A stretch of 64,000 nt of DNA from an uncultured Paracoccaceae bacterium (GTDB taxonomy: Bacteria > Pseudomonadota > Alphaproteobacteria > Rhodobacterales > Rhodobacteraceae): NCBI GenBank assembly GCA_951812615.1, contig CATOSU010000002.1, positions 310,001 to 374,000 of the forward strand, given 5' to 3'. The notes beneath the pieces were generated by a model. That model searched no databases. It was not told the DNA's origin and saw only the letters and a list, made by a program, of their open reading frames with translations. A program made the position numbers and the translations under genes. Numbering within the stretch: position 1 is the stretch's first letter; the number at the start of each line of letters is the position of its first letter. Below are positions 18,018 through 27,385 of the stretch, one piece after another.

Positions 18018-20000
18018 TCAGTCCTTGTTCAGCATGTGGCGCGCCTTGGCACAGATGTCAGTATTTGTGATCTTGAAATGGGCATAGAGGTCCTCGGCCT
18101 TGCCCGAAGCGCCGAACCCGTGCACGCCCACGACGTCGCTTTCGCGCGCGACGTAGCGAGTCCAGCCGAAGGGGCTTGCGGCCTCGATTGCGACGCGCGG
18201 GGCGGTGCCCAGAACGCTGTTGCGATAGGCGTCAGGTTGCGCCTCGAAGAGGTCCCAGCTTGGCATTGAGACCACGGCAGCCGCGATTCCTTCACCCGCC
18301 AGCTTCCGGGCGGCGTCAAGCGTGATGGTCACCTCGGTGCCGGTCGCCAGCAGGGTGATGTCGCGCTCCCCTTCCGGCGCGTGCAGGACATAGGCCCCCA
18401 GTTCAGAGCGATTGGTCGTACCCGCCTCGGTCCTGAGTTGCGCCACCCCTTGCCGCGACAGAGCCAGCAGCGATGGGCGGGTGCGGTTGCGCAGAGCGAT
18501 GTCCCAGCATTCCAGCGTTTCCACCGCATCAGCGGGGCGAAAGACGCTGAGCCCCGGAATGGCCCGCAGCGAGGCCAGATGTTCAACCGGCTGGTGTGTC
18601 GGGCCGTCTTCGCCCAGGCCGATGCTGTCGTGGGTCATTACGTAGATCGTGCCGACCTCCATCAGGGCCGAAAGGCGGATGGCGTTCCGCGCGTAGTCCG
18701 AGAACACGAGGAAGGTGCCGCCATAAGGGATCAACCCGCCATGGACCGAGATGCCGTTCATCCCCGCGGCCATGGCAAATTCGCGCACGCCCCAGCCGAT
18801 ATAGCGACCACCGGCGTCGGCGGAGAACTGGCTGTCGACCGCAGGCACGCGGGTCAGGTTGGAGCCGGTCAGGTCCGCAGAGCCGCCAACAAGCTCCGGC
18901 AGCGCCGGGGCCAGCGCCGCGAGGGCGTTCTGGCTGGCCTTGCGGGTCGCAACCTTTTGCGGGGCCTCAGCAAGGGCGCTACGGGCCGCCTGATACGTCT
19001 CGGAATACTCATCGGGCAACGCGCGCGCCATGCGGCGCTCAAACTCTGCGCACTCTGATTCGGGCAACGCCTGCAAACGAGTCGTCCAGTCTTTCCGGGC
19101 ACCTGTGCCCGCCCGACCGATCTCGCGCCAAGCCTCTGCCAGCGCGGCAGGTACCTCAAAGGGTGCGGCCTCCCATCCCAGTTGCGCCCGTGTCGCTGCG
19201 TTCTCATCCGCGCCAAGCGGCGCGCCATGCACGCCCGCCGTGCCTGCCCGGTTAGGAGAGCCAAAGCCGATCACCGTTTTCATCGCAATCAACGTGGGCT
19301 TGTCGCTCTGTGTCCGCGCCTCGCTTAGAGCCGCATCCAGGGCCGCGTGATCATGGCCGTCGCAACTGATGGTGTGCCAGCCGCAGGCGGCAAAGCGTGC
19401 GGTCACGTCATCGCTGAAAGAAACCGAGGTCGCACCATCAATAGTGATGCCGTTGTCGTCATAGAGAACCACCAGCTTGCCCAGCCCCAGATGCCCCGCA
19501 AGGCTGATCGCCTCCTGGCCCACGCCCTCTTGCAAACAGCCATCGCCCGCAAAGACAAAAGTTCGGTGATCGACGATCCCATCGCCGAAGCTTTCGGCCA
19601 ATATGCGCTCGGCGATGGCCATGCCGACAGCGCTGGCCAGCCCTTGACCCAGCGGGCCGGTGGTCACCTCGATACCCGCCGCATGGCCGTATTCTGGGTG
19701 GCCTGCGGTGATCGCACCAAGCTGGCGGAAGTTGCGCAGTTGCTCGGACGTCATGTCAGCATAGCCCGTCACATGCAGCAGCGCATAGAGCAGGGCCGAG
19801 GCATGTCCGTTCGAAAAGACGACCCGGTCCCGGTCTGGCCAATCCGGTGCGCTCGCGTCGAACTTCAGATGGTTGCGATAGAGGACACTCGCCGCATCGG
19901 CCATGCCCAGCGGCGCACCGGGGTGACCGGAATTGGCGGCATCCACGGCGTCCATCGAAAGCGCGCGCAACGTGTTTGCAAGGTCTCTAAAGTCGGTCAT
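18018..20000 (-). CDS. tkt: Transketolase
   Basis: This roughly 660-aa thiamine-diphosphate enzyme of the pentose phosphate pathway starts [20 protein letters not shown]. It shows '[12 protein letters not shown]', the ThDP motif [13 protein letters not shown]...DDN, and the '[19 protein letters not shown]' segment of the pyrimidine-binding domain. The start at 20000 gives the usual N-terminus; the frame extends 33 bases further without good initiation features. It is followed after 4 bases by tal and lies downstream of xylA, so xylulose 5-phosphate from XylA/XylB feeds directly into it. A hairpin separates it from xylA. Confidence 0.95.
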   Translation of the reverse strand: MTDFRDLANTLRALSMDAVDAANSGHPGAPLGMADAASVLYRNHLKFDASAPDWPDRDRVVFSNGHASALLYALLHVTGYADMTSEQLRNFRQLGAITAGHPEYGHAAGIEVTTGPLGQGLASAVGMAIAERILAESFGDGIVDHRTFVFAGDGCLQEGVGQEAISLAGHLGLGKLVVLYDDNGITIDGATSVSFSDDVTARFAACGWHTISCDGHDHAALDAALSEARTQSDKPTLIAMKTVIGFGSPNRAGTAGVHGAPLGADENAATRAQLGWEAAPFEVPAALAEAWREIGRAGTGARKDWTTRLQALPESECAEFERRMARALPDEYSETYQAARSALAEAPQKVATRKASQNALAALAPALPELVGGSADLTGSNLTRVPAVDSQFSADAGGRYIGWGVREFAMAAGMNGISVHGGLIPYGGTFLVFSDYARNAIRLSALMEVGTIYVMTHDSIGLGEDGPTHQPVEHLASLRAIPGLSVFRPADAVETLECWDIALRNRTRPSLLALSRQGVAQLRTEAGTTNRSELGAYVLHAPEGERDITLLATGTEVTITLDAARKLAGEGIAAAVVSMPSWDLFEAQPDAYRNSVLGTAPRVAIEAASPFGWTRYVARESDVVGVHGFGASGKAEDLYAHFKITNTDICAKARHMLNKD

Positions 20001-20046
20001 ATCGGTCCTGTTGAATTCTGCCCGGCGGGACAAAGGTCAATGCAAA

Positions 20047-20069
20047 GTCAGCCCGCGGTTCGGGCTGAC
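20047..20069 (-). promoter_or_regulatory. Intercistronic hairpin between xylA and tkt
   Basis: A perfect 9-bp inverted repeat, gtcagcccg and cgggctgac, has a 5-base loop. On the transcribed minus strand it is followed by ttt and mixed bases, so at most it is a weak terminator. Its place suggests partial termination or mRNA processing, giving different amounts of XylBA and of Tkt/Tal. Confidence 0.5.
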
Positions 20070-20113
20070 CTGATATCGTTAGATTCAACACTGTTTCGTC
20101 GCTGTGAGTCGGT

Positions 20114-21415
20114 TCAGACGTAGCGGTTGACAATGTTCTCCAGACGCTCCTGACGGCCCGAGCGAGGCTCGGGCTGGATGCTTTCGGCTTCTGCACGCGC
20201 CGCGATGTCCTCCAGCGAGGAGGTCAGCATCGCCTTGGCGTCGGGCGCATCCCAACCGGCGTAGCGCGCGTTGACCTGTGCGGTCAGCGCACCGTCGGCC
20301 AGCATCTTGGACGCGGCCTTGTAGCCACGCGCGCAAACATCAAACGCACCGACATGCGCCAGGATCAGGTCAACCGGATCAAGCGACTGGCGGCGCAGCT
20401 TGGAATCAAAGTTCGTGCCACCGGTGGTGAACCCGCCCGCCTTGAGGATCTCGTAATAGGCCAACGCCACTTCCGGCATATTGTTGGGGAACTGGTCGGT
20501 GTCCCAGCCGGACTGGTAGTCATTGCGATTCATGTCGATAGAGCCAAAGATGCCAAGGCTCGCCGCCATTGCGATTTCGTGCTCGAAGGAATGCCCGGCT
20601 AGGATCGCATGACCCTGTTCGAGGTTCATCTTCACCTCGTTTTCCAGCCCGAAATCCTTGAGGAACCCGTAAACCGTAGCCGTGTCGAAGTCATATTGGT
20701 GTTTGGTGGGCTCCTGCGGCTTGGGCTCGATCAGGATCTGGCCGTCGAAACCGATCTTCTTGGCGTAATCGACCACCATGCAGAGGAACCGCCCGGCCTG
20801 TTCGCGCTCGCGCTTCAGATCTGTGTTGAGCAAGGTTTCATACCCTTCGCGCCCGCCCCACAGCACATAGTTCTCACCACCCAGCTTGAGCGTGGCGTTC
20901 ATGCAGTATTTCACCGTGGCCGCAGACCAGGCAAAGACTTCCGGGTCGGGGTTGGTCGCGGCGCCGGACATGAACCTGCGGTTAGTAAAGAGGTTCGCCG
21001 TGCCCCAGAGCAGCTTGGGGCCGCCCGCTTCCATCTTCTCGCCCAGATAGTCGGTGATTTCCTCCATGCGCGACCGCGACTCCGCGAGCGTATCGCCTTC
21101 TGGGCGCACATCGGCATCGTGCCAGCAATAGTAGGGCTGCCCCAGGATGCGGAACATCTCAAAGGCGACATCGGCCTTCATCTTGGCCAGCTCCATCGTG
21201 TCGCCGAACCACGGGCGGTCAAAAGTCTGCCCACCAAATGGATCGCCGCCAGGCCAGGCAAAGCTGTGCCAATAGGCCACGCCAAAGCGCAGGTGATCGG
21301 CCATAGATTTGCCGTCCAAAATTTCGTCCGGGTCATAGTGGCGAAAGGCGAATTCACTGATCGAATCCGGCCCCTCGTATGCGATTTCGGGGATGTCCTT
21401 AAAAAAGTCGATCAT
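20114..21415 (-). CDS. xylA: Xylose isomerase
   Basis: This 433-aa enzyme converts D-xylose to D-xylulose in the cytosol. Family hallmarks are the N-terminal FRHYDPDE, '[17 protein letters not shown]' with the catalytic His region, '[16 protein letters not shown]', '[15 protein letters not shown]' with metal ligands, and '[17 protein letters not shown]'. Length is normal for the long (class II) type. The ATG overlaps the xylB stop by 4 bases, showing translational coupling. No xylose transporter lies in the window. Confidence 0.96.
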   Translation of the reverse strand: MIDFFKDIPEIAYEGPDSISEFAFRHYDPDEILDGKSMADHLRFGVAYWHSFAWPGGDPFGGQTFDRPWFGDTMELAKMKADVAFEMFRILGQPYYCWHDADVRPEGDTLAESRSRMEEITDYLGEKMEAGGPKLLWGTANLFTNRRFMSGAATNPDPEVFAWSAATVKYCMNATLKLGGENYVLWGGREGYETLLNTDLKREREQAGRFLCMVVDYAKKIGFDGQILIEPKPQEPTKHQYDFDTATVYGFLKDFGLENEVKMNLEQGHAILAGHSFEHEIAMAASLGIFGSIDMNRNDYQSGWDTDQFPNNMPEVALAYYEILKAGGFTTGGTNFDSKLRRQSLDPVDLILAHVGAFDVCARGYKAASKMLADGALTAQVNARYAGWDAPDAKAMLTSSLEDIAARAEAESIQPEPRSGRQERLENIVNRYV

Positions 21416-22848
21416 GTCAGGTCCATTATGTGTTGTGTGGCTTCGATGTAGCGGGCGTGGGCGGCGGCAAACGCGTCGCGCAGCGCGGCATCGGGGTCGA
21501 TGGTGCGATTGATCTTGGGCGGGGTGGAGATGTCGGTGGTGCCGGTCGCGGCCATCATGCCCAGACGCGCGGCGCCGAAGGCGGCACCGGTCTCGCTCCC
21601 TTCCGGCACATCAAGCGGCATGTCGAGGGCGGTGGCCAGTGCGGCCAACCAATAGTCAGAGGCGCTGCCGCCGCCGACCGCCAGGCACGTGGTCATCTCG
21701 GTGCCGCAGGCCGCAAGAGCGGCCTTGCTGTCAGCAAGCGCGAAGGACACGCCTTCCATGATCGCGCGGGTGCCCGCGGCCTGATCGGTGGCTTGCTCCA
21801 GTCCGACAAAGGCCCCGCGCAGCGAAGCGCTGTTCCAGGGCGTACGTTCACCTCCGAGGAACGGCAGAAAGAGCGTGCGGCCCGGTGCCTGAAGCGCACC
21901 AAGACCACGGGTCAGAGCACTGGGCGACTGGCCCAACATCTTGCCCCACCAGGTCATCGAATCCGAAGCAGACAGGATCACACCCATTTGGTGCCACATC
22001 TCCGGCAGAACGTGACAAAACGTATGTACCGCGGTCGCCGGGTCGGGTTTGTAGGCATCGCTAGCCGCGAAGAGGACACCTGAGGTGCCAAGCGAAACAA
22101 AGGACTGACCGCGCGCGACGACACCCATGCCAATGGCAGAAGCAGCGTTGTCACCCGCACCACCGGCGACCGGCACATCGGCAGCAAATCCGAACTCCTG
22201 CGCGATCTCGGATCGCAGCACACCCGAAACATCGCTGCCCTCGACCAGCCGTGGCATCTGCGCGCGCGTCAGTCCGGTCTTTTCCAGAAGTTCGGTGTCC
22301 CAGTCACGTTTGCCGGTATCAAGCCAGCTTGTGCCGGCGGCATCGGACATTTCGCCGACCAACTCGCCGGTCAGCCAGAATCGGACATAATCCTTGGGAA
22401 GCAAAACCGTCGCGACCTTGGCAAACAGTGCGGGCTGTTCCTCGCGCAGCCATTGCAGCTTGGGCGCGGTGAAGCCCGGAAAGACCACATTGCCCGAAAT
22501 ACGGCGCCAGGCCGGATCGGCATCCATCGCGGCGGCCTGAACGTGCGCGCGCGTATCGTTCCAGAGGATGCAGGGCGCCAAGACGGTGCCATCTGCACCG
22601 AGAAGCGTTGCGCCGTGCATATGCCCCGAAAGTCCGATGCCTGAAACGCGGGACAACGGGACAGTCTCGGCCAGTTTTTCCAGGACGCTCTTGATTGCTG
22701 CGATCCAGTCCGCAGGGTCCTGCTCAACCCAATTGTCCTGTGGGCGCGTGACAGTAAGCGGAGCCGTGGCGATGGCTACCGGCATCTGAGTCTCGTCAAT
22801 CACCGATCCCTTGACTGAGGATGTGCCAAGATCAAGGCCTAGATACAT
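21412..22848 (-). CDS. xylB: Xylulokinase
   Basis: This 478-aa FGGY-family kinase phosphorylates D-xylulose. The N-terminal phosphate-binding loop [11 protein letters not shown], the '[11 protein letters not shown]' substrate segment with its catalytic Asp downstream ('LWNDTRA'), and the C-terminal ATP-binding '[11 protein letters not shown]' are all visible. It is the first gene of the operon xylB-xylA-tkt-tal, and its promoter must lie in the 92-bp gap shared with a divergent, truncated LysR gene. Confidence 0.95.
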   Translation of the reverse strand: MYLGLDLGTSSVKGSVIDETQMPVAIATAPLTVTRPQDNWVEQDPADWIAAIKSVLEKLAETVPLSRVSGIGLSGHMHGATLLGADGTVLAPCILWNDTRAHVQAAAMDADPAWRRISGNVVFPGFTAPKLQWLREEQPALFAKVATVLLPKDYVRFWLTGELVGEMSDAAGTSWLDTGKRDWDTELLEKTGLTRAQMPRLVEGSDVSGVLRSEIAQEFGFAADVPVAGGAGDNAASAIGMGVVARGQSFVSLGTSGVLFAASDAYKPDPATAVHTFCHVLPEMWHQMGVILSASDSMTWWGKMLGQSPSALTRGLGALQAPGRTLFLPFLGGERTPWNSASLRGAFVGLEQATDQAAGTRAIMEGVSFALADSKAALAACGTEMTTCLAVGGGSASDYWLAALATALDMPLDVPEGSETGAAFGAARLGMMAATGTTDISTPPKINRTIDPDAALRDAFAAAHARYIEATQHIMDLT

Positions 22849-22940
22849 GCTGTTGATCCTCTATGGTGCGCAGCACAAGATGACACAGCTCACCAAATCG
22901 AAAAATCGAATTTATAGACGAGACTCTATAAATTCTAGGA

Positions 22941-23234
22941 ATGGAAAAGAGTCGAAAGACCTGTCTGGAAGTTGCACGGCGCGGCAGCCTCACCGCGGCT
23001 GCCGACCATCTCCACATGACGCAATCGTCGTTGAGCAAACGGCTGCAGCTCGAGGACGACCACGGGCATGCGCTGATCGTACGTGGCGTGCGCGGAGCGA
23101 CTCTCACCGAACAGGGCGAGGCGCTCAGGCGTCTTGCGGAGCGGATCGAGTGCGAGCTGCTGCAATCGCGCGAAGCCATGGCCGCCGTCGGGGGCGAGGG
23201 TCTCACGGTGTTGCGGGTCGGGGCAGCATTGTGA
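22941..23234 (+). pseudogene. LysR-family regulator, 3'-truncated
   Basis: Only the DNA-binding half of a LysR protein remains (97 residues instead of about 300). The helix-turn-helix GSLTAAADHLHMTQSSLSKR and the start of the linker helix are recognisable, ending near 'LRVGA' where the effector domain should begin. One residue is missing next to the recognition helix ('RLQLED' where 'LQQLE' is usual). It is divergent from xylB and was probably its regulator. Truncation is at the edge of an eroded transposon zone, so the xyl operon has lost its local effector-sensing control. Confidence 0.8.
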
Positions 23235-23293
23235 CCTGCCCCCTGCCGGCCCCTCAGGTCAATTGCCAGGTTGTTTGCCGCCGAGATGACGGC

Positions 23294-23385
23294 AGGGATG
23301 GTGAAAATTCGGTAGCGGCGCGGGCGGAGGATGATGCTGATCCGGTCGTGGGCAGCAAGGAAACTTTTCGCTTGCCTCGGCGAGT
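23294..23385 (-). pseudogene. Relic of an IS6-family transposase C-terminus
   Basis: On the minus strand a short run reads 'RQAKSFLAAHDRISIILRPRRYRI'-like, split here as RQAKSFLAAHDRI and SIILRPRRYRI. It resembles the C-terminal segment of IS6-type transposases (FLSxHDxIxxxFRPRRHR). It has no start and no upstream part. It lies between the broken LysR gene and the left end of the IS1595 transposon, and may mark the event that truncated the LysR gene. Confidence 0.35.
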
Positions 23386-23410
23386 TTGACCTGCCGCGGC
23401 TCAGATTTAC

Positions 23411-23433
23411 GGAATAAGTAGATAGGGGCTTGA
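23411..23433 (+). repeat. Left terminal inverted repeat of the IS1595 transposon
   Basis: Starts ggaataagtag, then a 3-4 base variable part, then ggggcttgaca. It matches the inverse of 26419-26443 at nearly every position outside the variable part. Confidence 0.8.
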
Positions 23434-23480
23434 CAGCGTGCGTGTGTTCGCTTACGTTGAAGGTGTAGGGAGGACACGTC

Positions 23481-24176
23481 ATGAACCTGATCACCATCTT
23501 CAGCCTATACCCGGACCAAGAAGCCTGCATCGAGCACCTTGAAAATGTGCGTTGGGGCGATGCGCCACTGTGCCCACATTGTGGCGGCTTTGGTGTGGCG
23601 CGTAAATCCGAGAAACACCGGATAGGCCGTTGGAACTGCCGTGATTGCAAGTCGAGCTTCAACGTGCTGTCTGGCACGATCTTTGAAAAGACCAAGGTTC
23701 CGCTTCAAAAGTGGTTTCTCGCTGTGGGGCTGGTTATTAACGCCAAAAAGAGCCTGTCTAGTTACCAGTTAGCTCGCGACCTCGAATTGAATCAAAAGAC
23801 GGCCTGGTACATGCAACAGCGCATCCGAGCCGCCATGGCGGCAGAACAAGCGCCGATGCTGCAAGGGATCGTGGAAGCCGACGAAACCTATGTCGGGGGC
23901 AAGCCGCGTAAAGGGAACAAGCGCGATAATGATAAGCCGAACAAGCGCGGGCGCGGGACCAAGAAAACGCCGGTAATCGGCGCAGTAGAGCGTGGCGGTA
24001 GGGTAGCAGCCTGTGTCACCGACGATCTTTCGGGGAAAGGGATTGTTCAATTCCTCAAAAACACCGTCGATCCGGCAGGAACCATCCTAATCACGGATGA
24101 GTACAAGGCGTATAATGCGGCGAAAGCGAGCTATGTCCACGCCATCATTAATCGAGTTATGCCCAAAAGTTGGTGA
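23481..24176 (+). pseudogene. IS1595-family (ISXO2-like) transposase, 3'-truncated
   Basis: About 228 true residues remain of a usual 300 or so. An N-terminal zinc ribbon has C-P-H-C near 31-34 and C-R-D-C near 53-56. The DDE-type core follows with ADETYVGGK (first Asp near 133) and LITDEYKAY (second Asp near 211). The frame then crosses into IS256, ending in 'MPKSW'. The third catalytic residue (the H/N-T-I-E-S region) is lost. A good Shine-Dalgarno (ggagga) precedes the ATG, 48 bases from the left inverted repeat. Confidence 0.88.
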
Positions 24177-25525
24177 CGGCGTGATCAGGCGGCGTTTTGA
24201 CGTTGCTTGATCCCGTCCTTGAAGGCAATCCCCTGGATCACTTCGGGCAGACGGTTTGGCCCTGAGATCTTCCTCCACTTCTTCTTGGCCGACATCATCA
24301 ACCTGAAGACCATGGCGAGGGCGGTCTTGCGGTTCAGGCATCCTTTGGTTTTGCGCGTTCGGTTGCGGACCGTGGCAAAGACGCTTTCGATCGGGTTCGT
24401 GGTCCGGATGTGTTTCCAGTGTTCGGCCGGGAAGTCATAGAAGGTCAGCAACACGTCGCGGTCCTTGACCAGCCTGGCCACGGCCCGCTCGTATTTCAGG
24501 CCGTAGGTTTCCACGAAGAGATCGAAGGCCGCATTGGCTTCCTTCTTCGTCTCGGCCATCCAAATATCCTGCAGATCGGCCTTGGCTTTTTCCCGCAGCG
24601 ACTTGGGCATCGCGCCCGTTACATTGGCCGTCTTGTGGACCCAGCACCGCTGCTCACGGGTGGTCGGATAGACATCCCGCAGCGCCGTCCAGAACCCAAG
24701 CGCGCCATCACCGACAGCAAGCTCGGGCGGCACCGTCAGGCCGCGTTTCCTCAGACCGCGTAACAGGTCCCGCCAGCTGTCCGCGTTCTCCCGGAATCCG
24801 TCCATGATGCTCAAAACGTCCTTTTCTCCGTACTCGTCAGCGCCGATAATCACCAACATACATTGACGATCCCCGTCCAAACGGGGCGTGAAGCAGACCC
24901 CGTCCGCCCAGATGTAGACATAGCGCTTGCCCGACAGGTCACGCTTGCGCCAGGCTTCATACTCGTCCCACCAGGTCGCCTTCAGTCGCGTGATCGTGGA
25001 GGCTGACAGCCCCTCTGCATCCGGCCCCAAAAGGGCGGCCAGCGCCTCGCTGAAGTCCCCCGTTGAAATGCCCTTCAGGTAAAGCCAGGGCAGCAGCTCC
25101 TCGACGGACTTCGCTTTGCGTAGATACGGCGGCACCAAGGATGAACGGAACCTGATCTTGCTGCCATCGATGTTCGCACCCCGGTCGCGGACCCGGGGCA
25201 CCTGAACGGGCACCGTGCCGATCCCGGTCATCACCTCGCGCTCCGGCAGGAACCCGTGGCGCACCAGACGCTGGCGACCTTCCTTGTCCAGAAGCTGCGC
25301 GTGAACCGCCATGAAACCGGCAACCTCAGCCTGCACAGCCGTTCGCAACAGCTCGCGTGCCCCGAACTGAATGACCTCAGTCAGCGGATCAGGTGAAAAT
25401 TCCGATGATAGCTCGAATGGAACACCGGTAGATTTCGACATGTGGCATATCCCTTTCTCTTGAGAATTGACGGCGCTTCAGCACCGCCTTGATATGCCGC
25501 CCCTCAGGGGCCATCACCAACTTTC
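24165..25525 (-). mobile_element. IS256-family element nested in the IS1595 transposon
   Basis: This roughly 1.36-kb element has imperfect inverted ends: aaaagttggtgacggc on the left, and gaaagttggtgatggc when the right end is read inward. It holds one full transposase gene on the minus strand. IS256 elements normally make an 8-9 bp target duplication. Here the flanks ttatgccc and aaccatat differ. Together with loss of the transposase 3' end and the methyltransferase 5' end, this points to a deletion next to the element or to recombination between two copies. Confidence 0.85.
24185..25441 (-). CDS. IS256-family transposase
   Basis: This 418-aa DDE transposase of the IS256 (Mutator-like) family has the core 'YIWADGVCFTPRLDG' (first Asp near 182), 'LAVGDGALGFW' (second Asp) and, near the C-terminus, 'TTNPIESVFATVRNRTRKTKG' with the catalytic Glu. 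These are the family's most conserved segments. Length is normal and no lesion is seen, so this element may be active. It lies antisense to the IS1595 genes around it. Confidence 0.94.
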   Translation of the reverse strand: MSKSTGVPFELSSEFSPDPLTEVIQFGARELLRTAVQAEVAGFMAVHAQLLDKEGRQRLVRHGFLPEREVMTGIGTVPVQVPRVRDRGANIDGSKIRFRSSLVPPYLRKAKSVEELLPWLYLKGISTGDFSEALAALLGPDAEGLSASTITRLKATWWDEYEAWRKRDLSGKRYVYIWADGVCFTPRLDGDRQCMLVIIGADEYGEKDVLSIMDGFRENADSWRDLLRGLRKRGLTVPPELAVGDGALGFWTALRDVYPTTREQRCWVHKTANVTGAMPKSLREKAKADLQDIWMAETKKEANAAFDLFVETYGLKYERAVARLVKDRDVLLTFYDFPAEHWKHIRTTNPIESVFATVRNRTRKTKGCLNRKTALAMVFRLMMSAKKKWRKISGPNRLPEVIQGIAFKDGIKQRQNAA

Positions 25526-25540
25526 AACCATATCTCAGAA

Positions 25541-26416
25541 ATGGAGCGACTTGACCAAGATGGGCGCCTCATCCTGCCAGCAAAGAAGACACAGCGTATT
25601 CGTCGCAAGCTGTATATGTCTGAAGCTCCCGGCCCAATGATTGGCGACGTTTGGACAGATATCGGGCCATTGCAATCCGGCCAAGAGCGCCTTGGCTATG
25701 CCACGCAAAAGCCTACGCAACTCTTAGAGCGCATAATCAGCGCGAGTACCAATGAGGGCGATGTTGTGTTCGATCCGTTCTGCGGTTGTGCCACGACCCT
25801 TGAGGCCGCGCACAAGTTAGGCCGTCAGTGGATCGGCATTGACATAGCGATCCACGCTATCAAGCGTGTCGCTAAGGTACGGCTGCAAGAGCGGCTGCGT
25901 TTGGCGGAAGGGGAACATTTTACCATTGAGGGCGTGCCGCATGACGTTGAGGGCGCTCGCGACCTATGGAGTCGTGACAAGTACCATTTCCAGAAATGGG
26001 CCGTCGAACAAGTTGACGGCTTCGTTACAACGCGACAGAGCGGGGATGGTGGCGTGGACGGGCGTATTTACTTCGCCATGCCTGAGAACGACGCCAACAA
26101 GCGCCGTGGCCTCGAAAGCATGGCCATCGAAGTGAAGGGCGGGAAGAACGTCGGGATCAACGTTGTGCGGGAGTTGCGCGGCGTGCTTGACAACGACGGG
26201 GCGTTGCTGGTCGGACTGATCGTCATGGACCCACTTGGCGAGCGCAAGGAACGGAACTTCCGGGAGTTCATGGCTGATGCTGGCGATCTGGACGTTCTAG
26301 GCATGAAGTATGCACGGATGCAGATACTGACGGTCGAGGATATCCTAGAAGGCAAGCGCTTTAATACGCCCGGTGCGGTGGGCAGGGTAGACCAATCGGT
26401 TTTGCCTTTAGCCTAA
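25541..26416 (+). pseudogene. DNA methyltransferase (C-terminal half) fused to PD-(D/E)xK nuclease
   Basis: The frame is open back to the IS256 boundary, so the ATG used here is an internal methionine of a larger gene. Residues 35-110 are the C-terminal half of a beta-class N4/N6 DNA methyltransferase: 'TQKPTQLLERII' and the SAM-binding motif I DPFCGCATT, with Ala where Gly is usual. The DPP(Y/F) catalytic motif, which precedes motif I in this class, is missing. Residues 150-215 look like a PD-(D/E)xK nuclease: D173 in GDGGVDG and E197-V-K199 in IEVKGGK. As a passenger of the IS1595 transposon it would have been an all-in-one restriction-modification-like protein. Methylation should be lost; the nuclease part might still fold. 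Confidence 0.75.
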
Positions 26417-26418
26417 TT

Positions 26419-26443
26419 GTCAAAGCCCATAACTACTTATTCC
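26419..26443 (-). repeat. Right terminal inverted repeat of the IS1595 transposon
   Basis: The inverse of the left repeat, ending ctacttattcc at 26443. It starts only a few bases after the stop of the methyltransferase-nuclease gene. Confidence 0.8.
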
Positions 26444-26444
26444 G

Positions 26445-26528
26445 AAACGCTTTGCCCACAACAATCAGGTCTACGTCCACAACGGCCCTTTCGACGTGAT
26501 CTACCGCAAGATCTACGGGGTCAACTGA
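26445..26528 (+). pseudogene. 3' relic of a gene cut by the transposon
   Basis: Immediately outside the right inverted repeat a frame reads KRFAHNNQVYVHNGP and then FDVIYRKIYGVN before a TGA. It has protein-like composition and no start. It is probably the last 27 codons of an unrecognised gene whose 5' part was removed. The outer-membrane protein gene follows 38 bases later, so the two may once have shared an operon. Confidence 0.45.
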
Positions 26529-26566
26529 GCGGGATTTCGCGGGCGAGCTGAAACTAAGGATCAGAA

Positions 26567-27367
26567 ATGAGAAACATGATAGCCAAGCTTTTTGCCGCAA
26601 TCGCATTCGGCTCGGCGGTATCCATCGCGTCGGCAGAACCCTTCTCGCGATCCGGGCAAAGCGAGACCGACTGGCGCTACGTACTCAATCTCTACGCCTT
26701 TCTGCCGGCGCGCACGACCGGGACGTCGACAGTCGCCGGAACGCAGGTGCCGCTGGATCTGGACCTCGGTGATGCCGTCAGCCTGCTGCAGTTCGCGGGG
26801 TCCGGCCAGTTCGAAGCCTGGCGCGGCAACTGGGGGTTCATCGTTGACGCCAACTACGTCTCACTTGAGGCCGGCGGCACGCTGCCGACGCCCGCCGGCG
26901 CCACGTTCAACGCCGACATCCGGCAGAAATGGTTTGGCCTTTTGGCCGCCTACAAGGTGTTCGACGGCTACAATGCAAACGGCCGTCGCTATGCCTTCGA
27001 CCTGCAGGGCGGCGTGCGCTACAACTCGCTGCGGCAGGAGATCACCATTTCCGCGCCCGCGCCGCTGCCTGTCCTGGGCGGCGACGAAGGCTGGTGGGAG
27101 CCGGTGATCGGCGCCCGTGCCATGTGGGAGCTGAACGATCGCTGGGCGGCGATCGCTTCGCTCGACCTCGGTGGATTCGGCGCCGGCGGCAACGATTTGC
27201 AGCTTGGCGCAAATGTCTTGTTCGATTGGAAACCCTGGGATCGGACCTCGATCTACTTCGGCTACCGTTACTTCAGCATGGACTATTCCACAACGCTGGC
27301 CACCGGGCCCTTCGCCTATGACGTGAGCCAGCACGGGCCGGTCTTCGGCGTCAAGTTCCGTTTCTAG
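26567..27367 (+). CDS. Outer-membrane beta-barrel protein
   Basis: This 266-aa protein has a signal peptide (hydrophobic run ending ASA-EPF). It then has alternating beta-strands ('WGFIVDANYVSLEAG', 'YAFDLQGGVRYNS', 'TSIYFGYRYFSMDY') and a C-terminal phenylalanine (VKFRF), the classic sorting signal for outer-membrane insertion. The likely fold is an 8-strand barrel of the OmpW/OmpA-like transmembrane type. No function can be named. A second outer-membrane protein gene follows directly, suggesting a pair. Confidence 0.8.
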   Translation: MRNMIAKLFAAIAFGSAVSIASAEPFSRSGQSETDWRYVLNLYAFLPARTTGTSTVAGTQVPLDLDLGDAVSLLQFAGSGQFEAWRGNWGFIVDANYVSLEAGGTLPTPAGATFNADIRQKWFGLLAAYKVFDGYNANGRRYAFDLQGGVRYNSLRQEITISAPAPLPVLGGDEGWWEPVIGARAMWELNDRWAAIASLDLGGFGAGGNDLQLGANVLFDWKPWDRTSIYFGYRYFSMDYSTTLATGPFAYDVSQHGPVFGVKFRF

Positions 27368-27385
27368 GTGGAAGGATGCAGCGCG

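Larger units (their letters stand above)
23411..26443 (+). mobile_element. IS1595-family transposon with methyltransferase-nuclease passenger, interrupted by IS256
   Basis: Terminal inverted repeats are readable at both ends: ggaataagtag followed after a few bases by ggggcttgaca (23411-23433), and the inverse at 26417-26443 ending ctacttattcc. Between them lie an ISXO2/IS1595-type transposase gene, an IS256 element and a DNA methyltransferase-nuclease gene. Members of the IS1595 family with passenger genes are known. The 8 bases on either side (agatttac and gaaacgct) do not match, so no target duplication is seen. The transposase has lost its C-terminus, so the transposon is immobile in this state. 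Confidence 0.75.

Noticed and set aside
23403-26451. 8-bp target duplication around the IS1595 transposon
   Set aside because: The flanking octamers agatttac and gaaacgct do not match.
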